From Haloplanus aerogenes (GTDB lineage Archaea; Halobacteriota; Halobacteria; Halobacteriales; Haloferacaceae): a stretch of 64,000 bases of DNA. The notes below the pieces were generated by a model. It ran no database searches. It was given only the letters and a program-made list of their open reading frames with translations, and was not told the DNA's origin. A program made the position numbers and the translations under genes. Positions 52,130 to 58,941 of the stretch are shown here, one piece after another (the stretch's first letter is position 1; each line of letters starts with the position of its first letter). Location: positions 3,348,001-3,412,000 of the forward strand of contig NZ_CP034145.1 of NCBI RefSeq assembly GCF_003856835.1, read 5' to 3'.

Positions 52130-52540
52130 TTACTCCTCGTCGTCCTCGTCCGTCTCGAACTCTTGGAGCGCTCCCCGGAGTTCCGGCACCGCGTTCGTGA
52201 GGTCGCTCACATCCGCATGGGCTTCGTCGATGTCGGCGATGAGGGATTCCAGTTCTTCGATGGCGGCCGCGAGGTCGTCGGCGTCTTCGAAAGCGTCGGC
52301 GCGTTCGCCCATCGTGTACCACTTCTTCGCCTGCCGGAGGTGGTCCTCGGCGTCGCCCACGTCGAGCGCCGACCGGAGGCCGTTCAGGACGCCGAGGACG
52401 TTGTTGGCTTCCGTCTCCCACACGTCGGCGGCGGCGGGGAGTTCCGCGCGTGCTTTCGTCAGATGTTCTTCCACGTCGGCGCGCATCTCTTCTGCCGCCT
52501 CGCCGAAGAGTTCGTCGTCGCCAAGCGTCGTCTGACTCAT
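52130..52540 (-). CDS. DUF5790-like helical protein
   Basis: This 136-residue, very acidic and helical protein starts MSQTTLGDDELFGEAAEEMR and has heptad-like helices (FEDADDLAAAIEELESLIADI). It is a conserved haloarchaeal family of unknown function. Its stop lies one base from the convergent arfB stop. ATG 52540 avoids a long upstream extension. Confidence 0.78.
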   Translation of the reverse strand: MSQTTLGDDELFGEAAEEMRADVEEHLTKARAELPAAADVWETEANNVLGVLNGLRSALDVGDAEDHLRQAKKWYTMGERADAFEDADDLAAAIEELESLIADIDEAHADVSDLTNAVPELRGALQEFETDEDDEE

Positions 52541-52623
52541 ACACCTCGGTTCACCGGCGTGTGAGTTAAACGCACGCCCGAAAGTGAAAGTGAAACCGCA
52601 GGTGTCGGCGGGGCGAGCGACGG

Positions 52624-52959
52624 CTATTCCACGTCGACCAGCCGCATCAGCGGGTAGCCGTCCTCCATCGTCATCGCCGTGCGGACGACCACGTCCTCGT
52701 ACTCGACCCGCATCTCCACCTCCATGAAGCGGCCCGTGAGTTCGACGTAGCCGTGGTCGTCGGTCGCCGCGGCCAGCGCTGCCTCGTCGATGTCGACGGT
52801 GACCGACTCGCAGAACGGCTGATTCTCGATGGCGTCGGCCATCGCGCGTTCGAGACTCGGGGCGCTGTCGGGCGAGACGGGCGTCCCCGCGAACTGGTGG
52901 TAGAGCGAGCCGAACTTGATGCCGGCTTCGAAGCAAGCCTGCTGTTCGTCGGTGGGCAT
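52624..52959 (-). CDS. mptD: Archaeal dihydroneopterin aldolase MptD
   Basis: This 111-residue protein matches the MptD family: MPTDEQQACFEAGIKFGSLYHQF at the start, PSLERAMADAIENQPF, and the beta strands GRFMEVEMRVEYEDVVVRTAM. MptD converts dihydroneopterin (phosphate) derivatives to 6-hydroxymethyl-dihydropterin in methanopterin or folate synthesis; haloarchaea use it for folate-type cofactors. Probably cotranscribed with the DUF5790-like gene. Confidence 0.85.
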   Translation of the reverse strand: MPTDEQQACFEAGIKFGSLYHQFAGTPVSPDSAPSLERAMADAIENQPFCESVTVDIDEAALAAATDDHGYVELTGRFMEVEMRVEYEDVVVRTAMTMEDGYPLMRLVDVE

Positions 52960-53053
52960 ACGACCCCGTCGCGACGGCGGGAGTAAGACCTGTCGCCGGC
53001 GCCCACCGCGGAATCGGTTGTTACTTGGGTTCGGTCGTCCCATTGACGCCCGA

Positions 53054-53842
53054 ATGGACGACCCGGTGTTACTGACAGGCGCGGGTGGGCGCGTCGGGCA
53101 GGCCATCCTGAACGGGGTCGGCGACGCCCACGAGTGGCGACTACTCGACCGGGAACCGCTGTCGGACGACCGCCTCCCGGCCGGTGTCGACGAGGACGAC
53201 GTCGTCGTCGCGGACGTGACCGACGACGAGGCGATAGCCGAGGCGATGCAGGGGGTCGGCGCCGTGATCCACCTCGCGGGCGACCCCCGGCCCGAGGCTC
53301 CGTGGAACTCGGTGCTGTCGAACAACATCGACGGCACGCAGACGGTGTTCGAGGCGGCGGTCGACGCGGGGGTCGAAAAGGTCGCCTTCGCCTCCTCGAA
53401 CCACGCCGTCTCCGCCTACGAAACCGACGAGCGCACGCCCGAGATGTATCGCACCGACGACGACTACCGCCTCGACGGGACGGAACTCCCCCGCCCCGGC
53501 AACCTCTACGGCGTGAGCAAGGCCGCGGGCGAGACGCTCGGCCGCTACTACCACGACGCCGAGGGACTCTCCGTCGTCTGTGTCCGCATCGGCAACCTCA
53601 CCGAGGGCCATCCACCGCGTAACTACGAACGCGGGCAGGCGATGTGGCTCTCCCACCGCGACTGTGCCCACCTCTTCGACCGCTGTATCCGCGCCGACTA
53701 CGACTACGAAATCGTCTACGGCATCTCCGACAACGAGCGGAAGTACTACAGCATCGAGCGCGCGAAGGCGGTGCTGGGCTACGACCCGCAGGACGACTCG
53801 GCGGCGTACACGCTTTCGGGCGAACCGACCGAGGAGGCGTAG
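53054..53842 (+). CDS. azf: NAD-dependent glucose-6-phosphate dehydrogenase (Azf type)
   Basis: This 262-residue extended short-chain dehydrogenase has NAD loop LLTGAGGRVGQAIL, aspartate for NAD selectivity, and catalytic SxxxxxxYxxxK (SSNHAV..., NLYGVSKAAGETL). It closely resembles the Haloferax archaeal zwischenferment Azf as I recall it, including RIGNLTEGHPPRNYERGQA. It oxidises glucose-6-phosphate in the oxidative pentose phosphate pathway, unlike bacterial Zwf. ATG 53054. Confidence 0.92.
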   Translation: MDDPVLLTGAGGRVGQAILNGVGDAHEWRLLDREPLSDDRLPAGVDEDDVVVADVTDDEAIAEAMQGVGAVIHLAGDPRPEAPWNSVLSNNIDGTQTVFEAAVDAGVEKVAFASSNHAVSAYETDERTPEMYRTDDDYRLDGTELPRPGNLYGVSKAAGETLGRYYHDAEGLSVVCVRIGNLTEGHPPRNYERGQAMWLSHRDCAHLFDRCIRADYDYEIVYGISDNERKYYSIERAKAVLGYDPQDDSAAYTLSGEPTEEA

Positions 53843-53923
53843 CGACGCGACTCTACGACCAACACCGCGCCACCGAGAGTCGCAGACGAAAACTACTCCC
53901 CGTCCAAACGTGAAGGGGACGAT

Positions 53924-54007
53924 ATGGATCGCCAGCAACTGATCGCCCTCGTCTTCGTGGGCCTCATGCTGTTCTCGTCGTTCGCCTACGCCCTCTCGTT
54001 CGTCTGA
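53924..54007 (+). CDS. 27-residue membrane microprotein
   Basis: ATG at 53924 opens a short frame: MDRQQ, then LIALVFVGLMLFSSFAYALS, then FV and a TGA. It has a single hydrophobic span like many haloarchaeal microproteins. Codon usage fits neighbours and an AT-poor promoter precedes it. No homologue can be confirmed here. Confidence 0.45.
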   Translation: MDRQQLIALVFVGLMLFSSFAYALSFV

Positions 54008-54154
54008 GCCACAGTCGGCGAGCGCCGACGGCAGCACGTGGTGCTCGGGGTGGACGAAACGTTGCGCTCGTCGGTGCGCTGTCGTTACCAAAATCGAAAA
54101 TTGAAGGGGAGGGATTAAGGCCCCTCTCTGGATCAAAGGGAACTGAGAGTTATC

Positions 54155-54256
54155 ATGCGACGAACGTGTCCGTTCTGTGGGGACCGAGTCGAAATTCTGC
54201 CCGAACATCTCGAAGACTGTCAAGAAGCCCCTCGCGACGACCCGCGAGTGCCCTGA
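54155..54256 (+). CDS. 33-residue zinc-finger microprotein
   Basis: The frame encodes MRRTCPFCGDRVEILPEHLE, then DCQEAPRDDPRVP, with a CPFC pair followed by H and C ligands, suitable for one zinc ion. Haloarchaea are rich in such short zinc-finger proteins, several of which affect swarming or biofilm formation. An AT-containing box (GGGATTAAGG) precedes it. The frame ends three bases before the convergent DUF309 stop. Confidence 0.65.
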   Translation: MRRTCPFCGDRVEILPEHLEDCQEAPRDDPRVP

Positions 54257-54259
54257 TCG

Positions 54260-54877
54260 TTACTCCTCGAACAACCCCGCTACGTCCGCGTACTCCCGCG
54301 CCCGCCGGTCGACGTGTTCCGTGAGACGCTGGTAGACGAGGGGCCGCTCCGCGTCGGCGGTCACGAACTCCAGCAGCGTGGTGGTAAAGAGCGTCCGCTC
54401 ACCGCCCTCGATCTCTTCGCGGGCGAACTCGATGGCTCGTTCGACGGTCGCCACGTCGTAGCCGTACTCGTCGGCGAGAACCGTCGCGGCGACGGCCGCG
54501 GCCTCGAACCGCAGATCTTCGGGTGTGAGCGCCGCACCCTCGTAACGGAGCGCCGGCGGCCGGTGACGCTCGATCACTTCGGGATCGGCGGCGAGCGCCG
54601 TCAACGACCGCCGGACAGGATCGAGGTCGACGCCACGGTACGGCGAGGGGAGACCCGCGAGATAGTCGCCGGCGCTCTCGGCGAGGCCCGTCGCGCCGCT
54701 CCAGTTGCGGGTCCGAGCGTGGTAGACGGCGGCGGTGAACTGGATCAATCCGTGCAGGAATCGCTCGTCGTCGATGCCCGAATCGAGCGCGAGCCACGGC
54801 TCCTCCCATGCGTCGTGCGCGGCGTGATACTCGCCGGCGTTGTAGATGGCGATCCCCGCCCGGAGTGGCGCCTCCAT
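54260..54877 (-). CDS. DUF309-domain protein
   Basis: This 205-residue helical protein contains the DUF309 motif YNAGEYHAAHDAWEEPW, with GLIQFTAAVYHARTRNW as the second conserved helix. These histidines and acidic residues form a putative metal or ligand site; function unknown. ATG at 54877 (MEAPLRAGIAIYNAGEY) is preferred over 54937. Confidence 0.85.
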   Translation of the reverse strand: MEAPLRAGIAIYNAGEYHAAHDAWEEPWLALDSGIDDERFLHGLIQFTAAVYHARTRNWSGATGLAESAGDYLAGLPSPYRGVDLDPVRRSLTALAADPEVIERHRPPALRYEGAALTPEDLRFEAAAVAATVLADEYGYDVATVERAIEFAREEIEGGERTLFTTTLLEFVTADAERPLVYQRLTEHVDRRAREYADVAGLFEE

Positions 54878-54952
54878 AGATGGGGTAGACGCCCGAGGCT
54901 GAAAAACGGCGTCGTCGCAACGCACATACCTTGTCACACGGTATCATAAACC

Positions 54953-55378
54953 ATGGTCGAGTCCGACGACACCGGCAAGTTGACCGAGCGCGAACGCGAG
55001 GCGCTCCACGAGGTGGAACTGGGCGTCGAACACCTGCACCGCGCGCACGGCCACCTCGTCTCGTTTCACCACAGTACCGGCCGAGCGATGGACCACCTGG
55101 CGGCCGCCGAGGACCTGTTGCGGGAGGCTGGCCACGACGAACTCGCGGACCACCTGCGCGACGAACACCTCCCGCGGGGGGTCGTACCGCCCTGCGACGG
55201 CGACCGGGCGACGGCCGGGCGGTGGTCGTACGACATCCTCGAGAAGTTCCAGGAGACGTTTCTCGACGACGTGGTGGGCTTCGGTGACCGAGTCCGTGAC
55301 CAGGTGGCCGACGGACGGCGACACGTCACCGAACGTCGACAGGAGGCGGAGTGGAAACGGCGCGCACAGCTCGAATGA
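54953..55378 (+). CDS. Conserved helical haloarchaeal protein, His-rich
   Basis: This 141-residue protein is made of charged helices with many His residues (VELGVEHLHRAHGHLVSFHH). It has Arg-rich ends and no known catalytic motif. The start codon follows an AT-rich sequence (GGTATCATAAACC) typical of a promoter at the divergent junction with DUF309. Unknown function. Confidence 0.7.
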   Translation: MVESDDTGKLTEREREALHEVELGVEHLHRAHGHLVSFHHSTGRAMDHLAAAEDLLREAGHDELADHLRDEHLPRGVVPPCDGDRATAGRWSYDILEKFQETFLDDVVGFGDRVRDQVADGRRHVTERRQEAEWKRRAQLE

Positions 55379-55484
55379 GAGAGATGGCCGTCCCATACGA
55401 TCGGTAGGGAGTCGTTAGCGCCGACAGATCGTGTTGTATGCTACCCATACTCATTATCTATGCCGTCCTCGGGCCGAGTGAACC

Positions 55485-55625
55485 ATGTACACCTGTTACA
55501 ACTGCGACGGTGCCGTGAGCAAGGATTTCGTGCGCGTGTTCGGCGACGAACAGGGACGCGTGGACGGCTGTCCCAACTGCGAACTGCGAGCGGGACCGGT
55601 CGACCGAGCGGCAGAACCGTCCTGA
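55485..55625 (+). CDS. 46-residue zinc-finger microprotein (DUF7563-like)
   Basis: The frame encodes MYTCYNCDGAVSKDFVRVFG, a linker, and GCPNCELRAG, giving CxxC...CxxC ligands for one zinc. It resembles small haloarchaeal zinc proteins of the DUF7563 type. The stop codon lies inside the 26-bp tRNA-Arg-derived repeat (55618-55643), so the end of the gene may have been reshaped by an insertion. Confidence 0.65.
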   Translation: MYTCYNCDGAVSKDFVRVFGDEQGRVDGCPNCELRAGPVDRAAEPS

Positions 55626-55643
55626 CGGAGTCCCACGCGAGCG
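55618..55643. repeat. Left copy of 26-bp tRNA-Arg-derived direct repeat
   Basis: This block starts with the 13-base 3' end of tRNA-Arg(GCG) (CGTCCTGACGGAG) and continues TCCCACGCGAGCG. It is identical to 57800-57825. The two copies bracket the pentapeptide-channel gene. Downstream, 55655-55680 reads like a worn tRNA T-arm on the reverse strand, and CCTGACG pairs with CGTCAGG at 55681-55687. Confidence 0.8.
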
Positions 55644-55857
55644 TGAGATGTAGCCTGATCGGGATTCGAACTCGCCGGCGCGTCAGGTCTCCACGAAGTG
55701 ATGGACCAGTTGGCGTGCACAGAGGAGTATCGTGGCTGTTGTAGATTCTCGCCGGACCGTCCTGACGAAAATCCTCGTGAATACGGGGCGCACATTCGTG
55801 GCGAACAGTTCAGTTGGGTATACAGTTTGAAGTGGGAATCGCTGATTGGCAGTATAT

Positions 55858-57666
55858 ATGTCAGGGGGGGAAGACACCTGTGGCTACGTCCTCGATCCGG
55901 ACGACCCCGAGACGTGGGGTGGGGAGGAGGGCGAGGAGTGCCGTATCGACGAGGAACTTCTGAACGAAAGGGGCGTTTGGACCTGTCCGCACGGTGCTGA
56001 AGCGGGAGAGAAGTTGTGCATCTTCCACCAACGGGTAGAGGACAAAGAGAACGGCGACGTAGTTGAGGCACTCTCGAACGCCGTCGAAGCGGTGGGCGGC
56101 AGCGACGCAGAGTCGGAAAGTGACCGGACGAACGAGTTCATCGGGGCGAAGTTCGAGAGGGTCGAAATCGAAGCGGGGACCGTCATCGAGGCTCAGATCC
56201 GATTCGACCACGCTTCGATCAGGGAGGGCTTCCTCGCAGAGGAGGTCGATTTCGAACGCGGCATGAGTGCGAAGGGGGCAAGGGTGGGCACCGAACATCC
56301 GAACGATCACACGCCCACCGCGACTGACCACGGTGGGTGGGCTCCACTGGAAGCCAGCATCGGCAGAGACCACCACGGCTCTTTCCCGTCCACACACTCG
56401 CCGCGGCACGTGTCCTTCTGCGGTGCGGAGTTCAGTGGAGACGTACTGTTCGAGAGCACGAAATTCGAGGGAACTCGGCACGTCTCGTTCGCTCACGCCG
56501 ACTTCGGTGGCGACGGCGACGTGTCATTTGCGGAGACGACCTTCGAGAATGAGGGACACGTCGCGTTCAATAAGGCGGATTTCGAGAACCACGGTGAAGT
56601 CTCCTTCGAGGGTGCCGTCTTCGAGCACCGCGACGCGTCGTTCTCCGTGATCGATTTCGAGAACGGTGGGGATGTGTCCTTCGAGGAGGTGGCGTTTCGA
56701 GACGGTGGGAACGTGGCCTTCCACGATACCGACTTCGTCAATGACGCAGGCGTGTCGTTCACAGACGTAACTGTCGAAGATGTCCGAACGCTCGACTTTC
56801 GGGGAGCTACCTTCACCGAAGATGTCACGATCGATATCACAGCCGACAACGTCGAGACGATTTCCTACTTCGACGCGGATTTCTCGAGAGCGACTCTGAA
56901 CGTCGAGTCAATTCCAGAAGTGTCGTTCGAGTCGGCCAATCTGACTGGTGTCGACCTCTCGGAGGTAGATCTCTCGGGGGCGAATCTGGAGCGCGCGCAA
57001 CTCACGGGCGCGGACCTGTTCGGGACAGACCTGAGTGGGACCCGGATCTATGGAGCTCGTATCGGTGACGCCGCGATCAACACGGAAACGGAATTCGACG
57101 AACACGGCGAAGACCGGTGCATATACGACCCAGACTCGAAGTACGAGTACGATCGGGACCCAGACGAAGAGGTCGGTCAGATCAGGAAAGCGATGGGTGC
57201 CTACCACGTTCTCGAACAACTGACACGCGCAAACACGCTGCCGGACAAGCAAGCGAGATTCTTCGCTCGACGACAGGATATGCGCCGGGAACAACTTCGT
57301 CGAGATGGACGACGTCTGGACTACTGGTTCGCAAAAGTGCAAAACATGATTTTTCGACACGGAGAAAGTTTTTCTCGAGTGGTTGGTTGGAGCGTCGGAA
57401 CGATAGTGGTATTTGCGTTCATATTTCCGTTAGGCGGCTGGTTACAGAGTGATTCGACGGGGGCACTCACCTACAGAGCTATCGCTGACTCACCGGTATT
57501 GCTATGGAAGTCATTCTATCACAGCGCGCTTCTCTTTCTGACTGGGAACGGATCACTCGCCCCGACCGGATTCGTTGGAGAGGTTCTCACGACGATCGAG
57601 GCAATGATAGCGCCGATACTGTTGGCCCTCCTCGTGTTTGTACTCGGTCGCCGCGCTGCAAGATAG
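55858..57666 (+). CDS. Pentapeptide-repeat protein with C-terminal two-TM ion-channel-like domain
   Basis: This 602-residue protein starts with a Cys-rich head (Cys near residues 8 and 29, TCPHG and LCIFH) that could bind zinc. About 300 residues of loose pentapeptide repeats follow (SFAHADFGGDGDVSFAETTF, later LTGVDLSEVDLSGANLERAQ). Then come a charged linker, span one (VVGWSVGTIVVFAFIFPLGG), a pore-like loop and span two (IEAMIAPILLALLVFVLGRR). The loop has FLTGNGSLAPTG in place of a TVGYGD-type potassium filter. GC is lower than in neighbours. It lies in a cassette between tRNA-Arg-derived repeats. A TTG at 55846 is an alternative start. Confidence 0.85.
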   Translation: MSGGEDTCGYVLDPDDPETWGGEEGEECRIDEELLNERGVWTCPHGAEAGEKLCIFHQRVEDKENGDVVEALSNAVEAVGGSDAESESDRTNEFIGAKFERVEIEAGTVIEAQIRFDHASIREGFLAEEVDFERGMSAKGARVGTEHPNDHTPTATDHGGWAPLEASIGRDHHGSFPSTHSPRHVSFCGAEFSGDVLFESTKFEGTRHVSFAHADFGGDGDVSFAETTFENEGHVAFNKADFENHGEVSFEGAVFEHRDASFSVIDFENGGDVSFEEVAFRDGGNVAFHDTDFVNDAGVSFTDVTVEDVRTLDFRGATFTEDVTIDITADNVETISYFDADFSRATLNVESIPEVSFESANLTGVDLSEVDLSGANLERAQLTGADLFGTDLSGTRIYGARIGDAAINTETEFDEHGEDRCIYDPDSKYEYDRDPDEEVGQIRKAMGAYHVLEQLTRANTLPDKQARFFARRQDMRREQLRRDGRRLDYWFAKVQNMIFRHGESFSRVVGWSVGTIVVFAFIFPLGGWLQSDSTGALTYRAIADSPVLLWKSFYHSALLFLTGNGSLAPTGFVGEVLTTIEAMIAPILLALLVFVLGRRAAR

Positions 57667-57691
57667 TTAGTCCGTGTTCAACACACCGACC

Positions 57692-58135
57692 TTTTCAGGA
57701 GCAGGAACGCCTGCTTGCTCACGGCTACGCCGTTCGCTAGTCCGAGATGCTCACTGCGTTCGCATTTCGCACCGCTCGTCGTCGTTGTACTCCTGAAAAC
57801 GTCCTGACGGAGTCCCACGCGAGCGAACGCGAGCGTGGGGCACGTCAGGGCGTGAACAGTGCGAGACCGACGGTCTCGCATGCAGCCGGCCGACGTAGTA
57901 GTCGGCCGGTGATGAAGGAGTGACCTGACGAAGTCAGGTCACGACTGAAATGAACGTCCTGACGGAGTCCACACCGTCTGGTGTGGGTACGGAAGACCCG
58001 AGCGAAAGGAGCGTCTTCCGGAGATTTGAACTCACTCACTTCGCTTCGCTCGTTCGCTGCTCAAATCTCCGTGTTCCCGTTTCCTTTCAGCAGACACTCC
58101 TCGCTACGCTCGTCGTGTTATGCTGAAAGGAAACG
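57692..58135. repeat. Hairpin array downstream of tRNA-Arg(GCG) with embedded tRNA-end copies
   Basis: No gene is found in 57667-58133. The zone holds a chain of perfect inverted repeats. Stems are 57692-57701/57790-57799 (long loop); 57803-57809/57843-57849 with nested 57814-57820/57833-57839; 57860-57868/57872-57880; 57886-57894/57901-57909; 57920-57929/57933-57942; 57969-57975/57980-57986; 57990-57997/58013-58020; 58019-58029/58061-58071; 58078-58092/58121-58135. Copies of the tRNA end CGTCCTGACGGAG begin at 57800 and 57954, and again as the real tRNA at 58134. The 15-bp last stem reaches into the tRNA end. Confidence 0.85.
57800..57825. repeat. Right copy of 26-bp tRNA-Arg-derived direct repeat
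   Basis: Identical to 55618-55643 over 26 bases. The repeats are 2182 bases apart and bracket the pentapeptide-channel gene; see the left copy. Confidence 0.8.
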
Positions 58136-58206
58136 TCCTGACGGAGATTTGAACTCCGGTCCCTGGCTCCGCAAGCCAAGAGGATAGTCCACTACCCTAT
58201 CAGGAC
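58134..58206 (-). tRNA. tRNA-Arg(GCG)
   Basis: The reverse strand folds with acceptor GTCCTGA/TCAGGAC, discriminator G, D-arm GGGT...ATCC, anticodon stem TTGGC/GCCAG and loop TTGCGGA, giving anticodon GCG (codon CGC). The T-arm is CGGAG-TTCAAAT-CTCCG. No intron or CCA is encoded. Its 3' end is the source of the repeated CGTCCTGACGGAG blocks that follow. Confidence 0.92.
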
Positions 58207-58349
58207 TCATTCATCCATACCGCGGAGTCGCTTAAGACGGTTACGATACGCCGGCGACGAACGAAGTGAGTCGAGTGAACTCGGCGGAAATGTCAAAGAC
58301 GGTTTTGAGAGTACCGAAAGGGTATGCCGCCGGGTCACGGAGCGAAGGT

Positions 58350-58802
58350 ATGGATCGTCGAAACCTGCTCCGGGCGGCCCCACTGCTCGTACTTGCTGGG
58401 TGTGTCGGTCGCGGTGGGAGTGGTGGTGACGACGGCGACGGCGGCGACGATAGCGACGACCAACCCCGCGTGACCGACCGAACGTTCGACGACACGGGCG
58501 AGTGTTCGTTGCCCGAGACGGCGACGGTCGACGCGTCGGCGTCGGAGGTTCGGGTCGACGGATGTATCACGGGTCCCAACGGCTGCGCGGTCGCGCGCCT
58601 CGACGCCGCGACGGTCGACGGCGACGAACTGACCGTGGTCGTCACGACGGAGCGGGACGCACCGCCGGACGTGGCGTGTACGGAGGCGCTGGTCTACCGA
58701 TCCTACACGGCGACGATCACCCTCGACGGGAGCGTGGGGTCGGTGCGGGTGGTCCACGACGCGGCAGGTGGTCGGGAGACGGTCGTCGACCGGTCGGTGT
58801 GA
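58350..58802 (+). CDS. Small Tat/Sec lipoprotein
   Basis: This 150-residue protein starts MDRRNLLRAAPLLVLAGC, a signal with lipobox cysteine. A Gly/Asp linker and a beta-rich domain follow, with several cysteines (TGECSLPE, VDGCITGPNGCAVAR, DVACTEAL) that could form disulfides. Function unknown. ATG 58350 is preferred over 58266, which would put a charged stretch before the signal. Confidence 0.75.
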   Translation: MDRRNLLRAAPLLVLAGCVGRGGSGGDDGDGGDDSDDQPRVTDRTFDDTGECSLPETATVDASASEVRVDGCITGPNGCAVARLDAATVDGDELTVVVTTERDAPPDVACTEALVYRSYTATITLDGSVGSVRVVHDAAGGRETVVDRSV

Positions 58803-58941
58803 CAGCCGAAGGTTGATACGTGAAAGCGACCCCAGTTCGGGTCGTGATCGGCCAGCGACGACGAACGAAATCGAGAGACCGAAGCGCGGTGTTCGGGCAA
58901 GGACAACGCTTAACCGGAGGGTTCGCCTGTTGCACGGTACT

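Noticed and set aside
57667-58133. CRISPR-like array in the hairpin zone
   Set aside because: Repeats are not regularly spaced and each inverted repeat has a different sequence; there are no spacers of equal length and no cas genes.
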